Made by a program: the position numbers and the translations under genes. A stretch of 60,888 nt of DNA. It comes from Treponema sp. (GTDB lineage Bacteria; Spirochaetota; Spirochaetia; Treponematales; Treponemataceae). The stretch's first letter is position 1; every line of letters starts with the position of its first letter. The notes under the pieces were generated by a model that saw nothing but the letters and a program-made list of their open reading frames with translations, was not told where the DNA came from and made no database searches. The stretch is from positions 1 to 60,888 of the forward strand of contig JAEEIU010000052.1 in assembly GCA_016281495.1 (NCBI GenBank), in the 5' to 3' direction. Positions 52,562 to 60,763 of this stretch are shown here, piece after piece.

Positions 52562-54292
52562 TTATTTTTCTCCACCGAACAATTCTACACGGTGATCAAG
52601 CTGCTGCTGCATGAACTTGTTGTATACAGCTGTGAGCGGCTTCATAAGGTTTACGTATTCATCCCAAGTCTTGTCAAAGTCAGCAGGTTTGCCCTGAATC
52701 AACTTTGGCAGATACTTTCTCTGAATGTCTTCAAATCCTGTCATTGCTACAGCGGCTTCGCCTTCGAATCCACCGTTTTCTGCAGACGGGTTGCACTGCC
52801 ACATTGGATACCAACCTGTGTTGAGAGGTGGGTTTGGATCTACGAATTCTGCATAAGAACCGACTCCGTATGCATTCCAGAGATCGATGTCAACCTGCTT
52901 CTGAGAAAGCTGATATTCCCATGGAAGTTCATCCATTGTGCGTGTATATCCGCTTGGGAGCTTTCCTTCCAGCTTTGGAGCTTCTTCGCGCCAGAGCAAA
53001 GCAAAGTGCTTCTGGTTGTAGTCTGGATCCTTCTGCTGATCGCGCATTTCCTGAGTTCTGTAAGCAGCACCCTTTGTTCCAGTCTTTGATCCATCTGTAT
53101 CGATGAGGTAATCCTGGCCTTCAAATCCCCAGTAAAGGACTTTCTGGTTTTCTTCCTCGATCATCTTGTCCATGAACTGAAGGATCTTGATTGCCTTGTC
53201 TTCTGGACACTTTACAGTGATACCATAACCTCTCTGGAGGTTTGGAAGTGAGCGGTCACGATAGTGAGGCTTGAATGTCTCGTCAAATACGACTGGAAGA
53301 GGAGCATAAGTCCTTTCGTCCTTTCCGGCTGACCACAGTGCGTTTTCTGCATTGTCGCCCATGAACTGCCATCCCTGGATGAACATACCAAGAACACGGC
53401 CCTGAGCAATCTTTGCATAGTACTGGTCACGGTTGTCTGTGAATGATGCAGGATCGATCAAACCGCGCTGATAGTAACCGTTAGCAAGCTTGAACCATCT
53501 CTTTGCGTTTTCATCTGTGAAGATGTCATAGTATACATACTTTCCATTTTCATTTACAACGTGTCCGTTACCATCGTTCGGGTTACCACCCAAGAACTGT
53601 GGCGGGTTCCACAAGTCAAATGCTTCCCAGTCAGCTGTGATGATGTTGAACGGAATTGTTGGAAGTCCGTCGATTGTCGGATACTTCTTGTAATACTTTT
53701 CAAGAAGATCGAAGTATTCATCGATTGTCTTGATTGTAGGATATCCGAATTCCTTAAGAACTGCCTTCTGAATCCACCAACCGTTCTGGTTGTAATATGT
53801 GTCAGATGGAGCACCATCATAAACACCATAGTTCGGAAGTGAGTAGATGTGTTCTACTGTGATGTTTCCGTTTGCATCCTTTTCTGAATCCTGGTCGATC
53901 ATCTTCATCCAGTCGTTAGCATAGTGCTTCTTCAGGTTGGGTGCGTACTGTTCTACGAGTGGCTTGAGGTCGCGGAGCTTTCCTGCGCCCTGGAACTTTT
54001 CTGAGTCAACTTCTACCATGTCTGGAAGGTCGTCAGAAGCGATAAGAACACCAATCTTCTGGTCTTTGTCGCCTACAAGAATGTCCCAAGAGAATGTTAC
54101 TCCGAACTTCTCTTCAATCCATTTGTAAGTTGGGTTGTCAGCTGATGGCTGCTGCCTCTGCTGAATTGTGAAGATGGAGATGTTCATTTTTCCGTCGTCA
54201 GCCTTTGCGGCTTCTTTCTTGCCGTTGTTGCCACATCCCATCAAACCGAATGCCATTACTGCTGCTACAGCGAATAACATTATCCTTTTCAT
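52562..54292 (-). CDS. Carbohydrate-binding lipoprotein of ABC importer, LplA type
   Basis: The 576-aa extracellular solute-binding protein has a lipoprotein signal ending GLMGC (Cys20). TIQQRQQPSADNPTYKWIEE, the WWIQKAVLKEFGYPTIKTID segment and QLDHRVELFGGEK at the end are typical of the large LplA/YtcQ binding proteins. It captures oligosaccharide for the two permeases. AGGAGG precedes the ATG. It is divergent from the AraC regulator. Confidence 0.9.
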   Translation of the reverse strand: MKRIMLFAVAAVMAFGLMGCGNNGKKEAAKADDGKMNISIFTIQQRQQPSADNPTYKWIEEKFGVTFSWDILVGDKDQKIGVLIASDDLPDMVEVDSEKFQGAGKLRDLKPLVEQYAPNLKKHYANDWMKMIDQDSEKDANGNITVEHIYSLPNYGVYDGAPSDTYYNQNGWWIQKAVLKEFGYPTIKTIDEYFDLLEKYYKKYPTIDGLPTIPFNIITADWEAFDLWNPPQFLGGNPNDGNGHVVNENGKYVYYDIFTDENAKRWFKLANGYYQRGLIDPASFTDNRDQYYAKIAQGRVLGMFIQGWQFMGDNAENALWSAGKDERTYAPLPVVFDETFKPHYRDRSLPNLQRGYGITVKCPEDKAIKILQFMDKMIEEENQKVLYWGFEGQDYLIDTDGSKTGTKGAAYRTQEMRDQQKDPDYNQKHFALLWREEAPKLEGKLPSGYTRTMDELPWEYQLSQKQVDIDLWNAYGVGSYAEFVDPNPPLNTGWYPMWQCNPSAENGGFEGEAAVAMTGFEDIQRKYLPKLIQGKPADFDKTWDEYVNLMKPLTAVYNKFMQQQLDHRVELFGGEK

Positions 54293-54452
54293 GCATATCC
54301 TCCTAAGATCTTACATTTTTTCTCTGAGTCATCAGGGTACAATTCCCCTAGACTGTCATTTAATGTATTCATGTTAATTCCGCTTTTAGTAAAAAAAAAC
54401 ACCTATTCACTCATAAAATTTAAACGATAATCTGAATTTATACTAAAAAACC

Positions 54453-54481
54453 TTGCTTTTTATCTTTTTTTACAATATAAT
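54453..54481 (+). promoter_or_regulatory. Promoter of the AraC-family gene
   Basis: TTGCTT (54453-54458), a 17-nt spacer and TATAAT (54476-54481). An AAGGGA site precedes the ATG at 54506. Confidence 0.6.
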
Positions 54482-54505
54482 TAAATAAAAAAGGGAAGCA
54501 GAATT

Positions 54506-55372
54506 ATGACAGAGACAGAAAGGAAGCAGGGACTTACATCAAAAGACTTTCCCATAGGTATTTTTTCAAGCAACACATATCTGCAGGAAATGCACCACCA
54601 CATAGAAAACGAATTCTTCTATCTTGATGAGGGGAACGCGATACTTGGACTCAGGAACAGCGAGATAGAAATCAAGGCAGGAACAGTCGTATACATAGAG
54701 GCGGGGGCGGAACACTTCATCCGCAATAAAAACGAAGGAGAGCCTTTTCACTATTATGCCCTGGTTTATGACACGACCATAGTGGAACCCAAAAAAGGGC
54801 CGGTGACGGGAATACTTGAAAACATCAAGATAAACACCATACTCAGCATACCGGAACCCTTGCTGGCAAACCTGAAGAATTCCGTCGTCATGGAAAAAAA
54901 CAACGCCTTCGGAAGCCTGCTTGTGCTCAAGACCGTGCTTTTTGAATTCCTTGCCCACATCATTCAATCAAACCAGTACCAGATGGTTTCCACCCTCTAC
55001 GAGAACTCAAGGCACTCTGTTTCCGCAGTGGACAGCGCCATAGCCTACATCAAGGACCATTACCGCGAGAACATAGACATAGAGGACATATTCAACGAGA
55101 CAAACTATTCCAAGAGCCATTTCAGCCGCCTGTTCAAGGAAACGTCAGGCAAGAGCATCACCGAGTACATAAACAGCTACCGTGTGGAAAAGGCATGCCT
55201 GGACATGATTTACACGGACAAGAACATTACCGAAATAGCCATGGAAAACGGCTTCAACAACGTGCAGTATTTTTCCCGCGTCTTCAAGCAGGTGATGAAC
55301 TGTTCGCCAAGACAGTACAAGAAAAATTCATTTAAAGTCGAAGTCCCTTCAACCTACACCCACGTAAATTGA
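54506..55372 (+). CDS. AraC-family regulator of the oligosaccharide locus
   Basis: The 288-aa protein has an N-terminal cupin-like sensor domain (MHHHIENEFFYLDEGNAILG, GTVVYIEAGAEHFIRN). Two C-terminal helix-turn-helix motifs follow (residues about 185-280: NYSKSHFSRLFKETSGKSIT and NGFNNVQYFSRVFKQVMNCS). It is divergent from the importer genes and convergent with GH43, so it probably activates both in response to a sugar. Direct binding sites were not identified. Confidence 0.9.
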   Translation: MTETERKQGLTSKDFPIGIFSSNTYLQEMHHHIENEFFYLDEGNAILGLRNSEIEIKAGTVVYIEAGAEHFIRNKNEGEPFHYYALVYDTTIVEPKKGPVTGILENIKINTILSIPEPLLANLKNSVVMEKNNAFGSLLVLKTVLFEFLAHIIQSNQYQMVSTLYENSRHSVSAVDSAIAYIKDHYRENIDIEDIFNETNYSKSHFSRLFKETSGKSITEYINSYRVEKACLDMIYTDKNITEIAMENGFNNVQYFSRVFKQVMNCSPRQYKKNSFKVEVPSTYTHVN

Positions 55373-55374
55373 AA

Positions 55375-56862
55375 TCAAGAATTAAGTATTATTGACTTCA
55401 ATTGGCCGTTTCCCGTTCCCGTAAACTTAAGGTAAAGGGCGCTCACTCCGTCTGGAATGCTGACCTCCGCGGAAGCTTCCTCCCAGAAGTTGGAATTGTC
55501 CACCGTGATTTTTCCCAGCACCGGACCGCCGATGGATGTGCTTACCTCAAAGTCTCCATGGATGTAGGCCCTGGTCTTTATTCCGACCTTCTTTACTCCC
55601 TTGAAGTCGAAGTACTTGAAGCCGATTGTCGTTCCCTTTACTATGCCGGTAATGTAGCTTGAATCCTTTTCATCATAGGGGCTTCCGTCCTCACGGTCAC
55701 ATCCGTCCTGAGTCACCCTTGGGAATCCGTCCGCAACATATATCGAAGGCTTTTCAGTAAACAGGTTGCATGCAATGTATGCCGGATACTCACCATCCCC
55801 CTTTAGAGGTCCGCCGTTCAAACCGCAGGAAGTGATTTCAACCTGGGCGATTTTTCCGTCATCGGCAATCTTGATTTCCTCCGCGCAGCCCTGTCTTGAA
55901 AACCATGTTCCGTTGGTGTGGCGGTGGTAGAAGATGTACCAGCGGCCATTTATGCATTCAATTCCGCCGTGGTTGTTGGCACCGTAAGCGGCAGGCATAT
56001 CAGGAGCCTTGTATGTTCCGATGTGCAGGTCACAGTTGCTCACGATTACACCGCCGTAGACGAATCCGCCAGTCGGTGAAGAACTCGTGGCATAGCAGAG
56101 CTCATGCGCGGGGGCGGAAGAATAGATGAAATAATACTTGTCGCCTATTTTCCTTATTGAGGAGGCCTCAAAGAATTCGTGGTCCTTGAACCCCTTCCAG
56201 TTGTCTGTGTTTCCGAAATCATAGGGGCATTCAAATTCCCTGGCGGCTTCCCTGGCCTTTTCTGCATCCAGGACATAGTTGTCGCCCGGAACTATAAAGC
56301 GGGGCTCCTCCTCTATCGTCACCATGTCGGGTCCCAGCACGGTGGCCATGGCGGCTATCCTGTCTTTCATCTTGTGTCCGCAGAAGGCTGTGTAGAGGTA
56401 GGTCCTTTCTCCTTCCGTCAAAACGGCTGGGTCAAACTGAACCTGATCCCCCTTCCTTTCTCCAAGCCTGGTACCGTCCTTGTAGTGGACATAGCCGTAA
56501 AACTTAAAGGGTCCGGCAGGTGCATCGGAAACGGCTACAGAAACAAAACTCACCTTATCGTAGGCATAATATAGATAAAAGCGTCCGTCAGGCCCCTGAG
56601 TCACGTCAGGAGCATAGAGGACCATGCGTCCGTCCTTGTTGGCGGGGTCATCCAGCCTGTGGAAGCTTACCCCCTCATACTTCCAGTCAGAAAGGTCATC
56701 AATGGGAGCGGACCAGCATACATAGTCTCCAAGGCAGAATACAGAACCATGAGCCAGATCATGTGACCCATAGACATAAACCCTGTCCCCGAATACATGC
56801 GGCTCCCCATCCGGAACATATTCCCAGGAAGGAAGATAAGGATTAAACGCCTGTTTTTTCAT
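55375..56862 (-). CDS. Glycoside hydrolase family 43 protein with C-terminal beta domain
   Basis: The 495-aa protein has a GH43 five-bladed propeller (residues about 1-340). NPYLPSWEYVPDGEPHVFGD carries the expected catalytic Asp, and YVYGSHD and GRFYLYYAYD follow. A C-terminal jelly-roll-like domain (about 360-495) resembles a CBM6-type module. There is no signal peptide, so it should cleave imported arabino- or xylo-oligosaccharides in the cytosol. AAAGGAG precedes the ATG. It ends 2 nt from the AraC stop. Confidence 0.88.
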   Translation of the reverse strand: MKKQAFNPYLPSWEYVPDGEPHVFGDRVYVYGSHDLAHGSVFCLGDYVCWSAPIDDLSDWKYEGVSFHRLDDPANKDGRMVLYAPDVTQGPDGRFYLYYAYDKVSFVSVAVSDAPAGPFKFYGYVHYKDGTRLGERKGDQVQFDPAVLTEGERTYLYTAFCGHKMKDRIAAMATVLGPDMVTIEEEPRFIVPGDNYVLDAEKAREAAREFECPYDFGNTDNWKGFKDHEFFEASSIRKIGDKYYFIYSSAPAHELCYATSSSPTGGFVYGGVIVSNCDLHIGTYKAPDMPAAYGANNHGGIECINGRWYIFYHRHTNGTWFSRQGCAEEIKIADDGKIAQVEITSCGLNGGPLKGDGEYPAYIACNLFTEKPSIYVADGFPRVTQDGCDREDGSPYDEKDSSYITGIVKGTTIGFKYFDFKGVKKVGIKTRAYIHGDFEVSTSIGGPVLGKITVDNSNFWEEASAEVSIPDGVSALYLKFTGTGNGQLKSIILNS

Positions 56863-56895
56863 AGTAAACTCCTTTTGTCAAACGGACTGCAATTA

Positions 56896-58119
56896 TCACA
56901 CCTTAAGTTTGGAAAGTCTCTTGCATGCTTCGTTTACGTCTTTCCTGTGGCCGAACGCAGAGAACCGCAAATAGCCTTCTCCCGCAGGACCAAATCCACT
57001 ACCCGGTGTAGTCACGACATTGCATTCATTAAGGATTTTGTCAAAGATGTCCCAGCTCTTGTACTTGGGGAAATATACCCACAGATATGGAGAGTCTCCG
57101 GTATAGTAGACCTTTACTCCTGCATCAGCAAAATTCTTTCCTGTCAGAGCTTCCTTCATGAGCTTTGCATTTTCAAGATAATAGTCCACAAGCTGCTTGG
57201 TCTCTTTCCTTCCAACCTCATCCAATGCGGCAAGTCCACCAGCTTGTGCGATATTGCTTGCACCGTTGAACAAAGTAGTCATGACGCGGTTCCAGTCATC
57301 ACGGACACTGCTGCCGTCAGCAAACTTCAATGAAGAAGGAACAACACTCCAGCCCAAGCGTACGCCGGTAAAGCCCGCAAGCTTTGAGAAAGAATTGATT
57401 TCTATGGCACATTTTCTTGCCCCCGGAATCTCGTAGATTGTCTTTGGAAGAGCCGGATTCCTGATGAATGCGTAATATGCTGCATCAAAAATGATTATGC
57501 ATCCGTTTTTATTTGCAAAGGCAACAAGTTTCTTGAGCTGTTCTTTTGTTGCAGTTGCGCCAGTCGGATTATTGGGACTGCAGAAGTAAATGAGTGAGTT
57601 AGGTTGGATTACCGACAGATCAGGGAAGAATTTATTCTCCGCCGTACATGGAAGGTAAGTCACGCCCTTGTAGCCTTTCTTTCCCGCCTTTCCTGCCGCA
57701 CCAACGATTACGCTTCCGTCAACATAAACAGGATATGCCGGATCCTGAACTGCAATCGGGGTCTTTCTTCCAAACAAAGTCTGAACCCTTGCAATGTCGC
57801 ATTTGGCACCGTCAGAAATGAAGATTTCGTCCGCATTTGCCATTCCCTTGTAAAGGACTTCTGCAATTTTTTCACGGAGTTCTGTGTTACCCTGCTCGTC
57901 ACCATAACCTGAATAACCGGAGGCAGTACCAAGACCTCTTGCATAATCCGCCATCGCTTTTGCAATGTGTGGTGTAAGTGGCTCGGTTGTGTTTCCAATA
58001 CCCAAGCTGATAATCTTAGCATCAGGATGCTTTGCCTGATACTCTCTTCTTCTCTTTGCAACTTCCGGGAACAGATATCCCGCCGCCAAATTTCCAAAAC
58101 CGCTGTTTCTTTCTATCAT
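56896..58119 (-). CDS. dapL: LL-diaminopimelate aminotransferase
   Basis: DapL converts tetrahydrodipicolinate directly to LL-diaminopimelate with glutamate as amino donor, the short route to lysine and peptidoglycan precursor. The 407-aa PLP enzyme has SLGIGNTTEPL, SGYSGYGDEQGNTELREKI, SPNNPTGATATKEQL, IIIFDAAYYAFI and SFSKLAGFTGVRLGW with the PLP Lys. This matches the plant/spirochaete DapL group. A GAGGT site precedes the ATG. It stands alone after GH43. Confidence 0.95.
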   Translation of the reverse strand: MIERNSGFGNLAAGYLFPEVAKRRREYQAKHPDAKIISLGIGNTTEPLTPHIAKAMADYARGLGTASGYSGYGDEQGNTELREKIAEVLYKGMANADEIFISDGAKCDIARVQTLFGRKTPIAVQDPAYPVYVDGSVIVGAAGKAGKKGYKGVTYLPCTAENKFFPDLSVIQPNSLIYFCSPNNPTGATATKEQLKKLVAFANKNGCIIIFDAAYYAFIRNPALPKTIYEIPGARKCAIEINSFSKLAGFTGVRLGWSVVPSSLKFADGSSVRDDWNRVMTTLFNGASNIAQAGGLAALDEVGRKETKQLVDYYLENAKLMKEALTGKNFADAGVKVYYTGDSPYLWVYFPKYKSWDIFDKILNECNVVTTPGSGFGPAGEGYLRFSAFGHRKDVNEACKRLSKLKV

Positions 58120-58171
58120 AAAGGGACCTCACTTAATACCTGTATATTAGCGAATTGAAGGAAGGGTTTCA

Positions 58172-58252
58172 AGTCGCAAGCTATCGCTTGCTCTTAAAGT
58201 TTTTACTTGCTCGCGAAGGCTCGCATTTTTTGCTATCGCAAAAAAACGTAAA
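58172..58252. repeat. Two short hairpins with TATC loops
   Basis: GCAAGC-TATC-GCTTGC and TTTTTTGC-TATC-GCAAAAAA lie in the gap between dapL and the RHH gene. They have different stems and the same loop as each other, and resemble the TAAC-loop hairpins of the MITE-like family. The rest of 58120-58358 shows only short ACGTAAAAACT repeats and no gene. Confidence 0.5.
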
Positions 58253-58358
58253 AACTCTGTAGTAAAATAATGATGGAAAAAACGTAAAAACTTTGCATTT
58301 ATATAATTGTGGAAAAACGGCAAAAGTTTGCACTGAGATGGCAAGGGGCGTGTTGTGA

Positions 58359-58592
58359 TTATCTATCGTAGTCTGCTGGTTCTTTATCTGGAACTTTTGC
58401 CAAAACTGTCGTAAATTTATTTCTTGAACCTCGGGCGGCTCTTTCTTCCAAATAATCCTGAGTTTCCAAAGCTGAAATCTTTTCTGCGACAGCAGATATA
58501 ATAAATTGGTTTATTGAGATTTTATCCTTTGCAGAAATTTCCTTTACCATTGTGTGATACGAATCGGGAAGTCTTAAACTTAATATGGTCAT
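58359..58592 (-). CDS. RHH-type antitoxin
   Basis: The 77-aa protein has a ribbon-helix-helix fold: MTILSLRLPDSYHTMVKE supplies the strand and first helix, and DKISINQFIISAVAEKI the second. The acidic, disordered tail (LAKVPDKEPADYDR) could bind the toxin. GGAGG lies 6 nt before the ATG. It starts 1 nt after the PIN gene ends, giving a toxin-first order. Confidence 0.82.
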   Translation of the reverse strand: MTILSLRLPDSYHTMVKEISAKDKISINQFIISAVAEKISALETQDYLEERAARGSRNKFTTVLAKVPDKEPADYDR

Positions 58593-58593
58593 T

Positions 58594-59013
58594 TTATCCC
58601 TCCATTTCTTCCAAAAATTCTTTTGGAGTCTGAATCTTTATTCCTAAAGTTTCCGCTTCAAGAAAATCCTTTTTATTAAAAGTAACAATACTTTCTGCTT
58701 CCGCGTTTATTGCCAGCTCAAGTACATGGTCATCAAACGGATCTTTCAAATATGGGCGCCAAAGATAGAATATTTTTGTTTTTACTCCGGCGGTGCAAAT
58801 GTAATCGATAAAATAATCAATATCGGAATCAGAAAAAAAATTCCGATCAAGATGATTCCTTAAAATCGCTTCATATTCCAAAACAAGTGGAACAGAAACT
58901 GCGAAATCGAACAAACCGCTTCCAATCTTTGAGATCAATTCAAAGGATTTCCCTTTGCTGCTTTGTAATGCAGACAAAATGACATTTGTATCGATTACAA
59001 TAATACGTTTCAT
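58594..59013 (-). CDS. PIN-domain toxin
   Basis: The 139-aa protein has the PIN ribonuclease fold with acidic residues in VIDTNVILSAL, LVLEYEAIL, DPFDDHVLELA and TFNKKDF. It belongs to the group annotated as putative toxin-antitoxin toxin component, PIN family. It probably cleaves RNA and is neutralised by the RHH protein. The ATG at 59013 lies 7 nt after a -10 box and has no ribosome site, so the mRNA is probably leaderless. Confidence 0.85.
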   Translation of the reverse strand: MKRIIVIDTNVILSALQSSKGKSFELISKIGSGLFDFAVSVPLVLEYEAILRNHLDRNFFSDSDIDYFIDYICTAGVKTKIFYLWRPYLKDPFDDHVLELAINAEAESIVTFNKKDFLEAETLGIKIQTPKEFLEEMEG

Positions 59014-59020
59014 TGTTAGT

Positions 59021-59050
59021 ATTATATATGATACCATACAATCTTGTCAA
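59021..59050 (-). promoter_or_regulatory. Promoter of the PIN/RHH operon, probably leaderless
   Basis: On the minus strand TTGACA (59050-59045), an 18-nt spacer and TATAAT (59026-59021) end 7 nt before the PIN ATG at 59013. Confidence 0.7.
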
Positions 59051-59169
59051 TTTGAATTTTCGTATCAAACTTTGCAGGTTTGGCTTCATACTTATTTAAT
59101 CATGATACTATTCTCAAATCTGAATAAACAATATCGTACCAGAAAGCAATTGGCTTAAAAACTTGCTCT

Positions 59170-59427
59170 TTATTCTTTAAAATTAAAGACTGGCATGTCG
59201 TCGGGGAGAAAGATCAAGAATTCCTGGTATCTCTCAATCCAATCTCCGTTGTCTACCCACATAGGTGATGTAAGCATAACATAAAGCCATTTTCCTGGTT
59301 TATTATTCTGAACATCATCTTTAAGTATTTCCAACACCCTTAGGTTCATTCCATTTTCATGATTCAAGGTACTGTATCTTACAGGTGCTTTAATATCTTT
59401 TTCTGTACGCAATTCAATTTCGCCCAT
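59170..59427 (-). CDS. Small hypothetical protein
   Basis: The 85-aa product (starting MGEIELRTEKDIKAPVRYST) is soluble, acidic and aromatic-rich, ending FLPDDMPVFNFKE. An AGGAT lies close before the ATG. It is the last of three small frames downstream of the promoter at 59643-59671. No family is recognised; the accessory setting suggests a defence- or immunity-type gene, which is inference. Confidence 0.5.
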   Translation of the reverse strand: MGEIELRTEKDIKAPVRYSTLNHENGMNLRVLEILKDDVQNNKPGKWLYVMLTSPMWVDNGDWIERYQEFLIFLPDDMPVFNFKE

Positions 59428-59457
59428 AATCCTAAAAGAAGAAAATTCCTTTATCCT

Positions 59458-59580
59458 TTAATGGTCCGTTAAAGTATTACCGAGAGCATACAAGGTGAAT
59501 GAGAAAATCAAACTAAAGAATACAATCCAACAAAATCTTTTTCTTCTCACTTTGTCCAATCCTTTGAATACACATTTCAT
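59458..59580 (-). CDS. 40-aa single-helix membrane peptide
   Basis: The frame encodes MKCVFKGLDKVRRKRFCWIV followed by a hydrophobic helix (FFSLIFSFTLYALG) and a short tail. Its ATG overlaps the stop of the 14-codon frame upstream (ATGA), suggesting coupling. Basic residues before one helix fit an inner-membrane peptide. It ends 31 nt before the 85-aa gene. Confidence 0.45.
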   Translation of the reverse strand: MKCVFKGLDKVRRKRFCWIVFFSLIFSFTLYALGNTLTDH

Positions 59581-59621
59581 TTTCCGTTAAAAACGCTTGT
59601 AAATACCTTCGTATACATCAT
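59577..59621 (-). CDS. 14-codon upstream ORF with strong ribosome site
   Basis: MMYTKVFTSVFNGK is encoded 8 nt after AGGAGG, just downstream of a near-consensus promoter. Its stop overlaps the start of the 40-aa frame. It could be a leader peptide, a coupling ORF, or the original start of the 40-aa gene after a frameshift. Confidence 0.4.
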   Translation of the reverse strand: MMYTKVFTSVFNGK

Positions 59622-59642
59622 TTTGGAGACCTCCTGCATTCA

Positions 59643-59671
59643 AGTATATGCCAAGGTGATTACACTGTCAA
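59643..59671 (-). promoter_or_regulatory. Promoter of the small-ORF operon
   Basis: On the minus strand TTGACA (59671-59666), a 17-nt spacer and TATACT (59648-59643), close to consensus. The leader holds AGGAGGTCTCC. Confidence 0.7.
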
Positions 59672-59819
59672 ATGTTTAGTTGTTTAATGTTTATTGAATT
59701 TTATCCATACGCGTCGCTTTTATTTCATAAAGTCGCCTGTTAGTTGACCTGTATTTATGAAAAATAGACTATTATGGTACGAAAGAAACGCCAAGGAAAT
59801 GAATTATTCTTGTAATATT

Positions 59820-59848
59820 TTGCTTTCTTGGGAAATGGGGTGTATAAT
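59820..59848 (+). promoter_or_regulatory. Putative promoter of the Pif1-like gene
   Basis: TTGCTT (59820-59825), a 17-nt spacer and TATAAT (59843-59848), 57 nt before the ATG. Confidence 0.5.
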
Positions 59849-59905
59849 GGGATGAAGAATTTTTGCATATTTTACTAAGCCACAAATATTGCGAGGAATA
59901 AATAA

Positions 59906-60763
59906 ATGCAGATGGAAAACAATGAAACTGACAATCTTTATGAAATTATATCTGTAAAAGTAGTTTCTGGCAAATCTTTATGTCCCAATTGGAAAACAAA
60001 TATGCAGCAGATTAGAACAGACAGAGGAGTTTATATTGATAATTTGCCTGGTATTTCGCATGGTTCTACGACAAAAGGACATGATTGGGAACAAGAAATA
60101 GGAAAAAAGATTTCTGCTTTTACTTTAAAAGATAAAAAAACATCTAATACATGGATTTTAGTATCTGACGAGCTTAAAAAGTCTCAAAACAAAGCAACTA
60201 TTTCGGAAAAAGTAGATTTACCACCTGATTATGATATAAATGATAATAAAGAATTAAAACAGGCTTATGATTATCTAAAACAAGGTTCCCCTATCATTTT
60301 TCTTACTGGTGGTGCAGGAACTGGAAAATCAACTTTTATAAAATACCTTAAGGTAAATCTAAAAAAGATTTTGAATAAAAACTATGTAGTATTAGCTCCT
60401 ACTGGCGTTGCTGCAATTAATGTAGGAGGACAAACTATACACAGTTTTTTCAGATGGAACACTGATGTTTTTGATGATAAGAAAGTTACCAAAGATTCTT
60501 ACAAAAACCAGATTATAGATCATACAGATTTGATTATAATTGATGAAATATCTATGGTTCATTCCTGGATGATTGACCATATCGATACCGCCTTACGTCA
60601 TTGGTGTGATAAAACAAAACCTTTTGGGGGTAAACAATTACTTCTTATAGGAGATTGTTTTCAACTTCCTCCAGTTTTAAATAACGATGATCTTGACAAG
60701 AAAAAATATTATGACCAATGGGAATCCCCCTTTTTTTTCGCTGCAAATGGTCTAACCCCCTAA
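59906..60763 (+). pseudogene. Pif1-like helicase, truncated by an IS element
   Basis: The 285-aa frame is the N-terminal part of a superfamily 1 helicase of the Pif1/RecD type. Walker A is TGGAGTGKSTF (residues about 132-142), then VLAPTGVAAINVGGQTIHSF, Walker B IIIDEISMV and LIGDCFQLPPV. Motifs IV-VI are missing because the frame runs into IS sequence near 60748 and ends GLTP. The first 110 residues are a separate domain (CPNWKTNMQQIRTDRGVYID, HGSTTKGHDWEQEI) that I do not recognise. GAGGA precedes the ATG. The distal half may continue beyond the IS outside the window. Confidence 0.85.

Noticed and set aside
59428..59905. Empty intergenic region
   Set aside because: It contains a strong promoter and two short coupled frames on the minus strand, and a promoter for the helicase gene on the plus strand.
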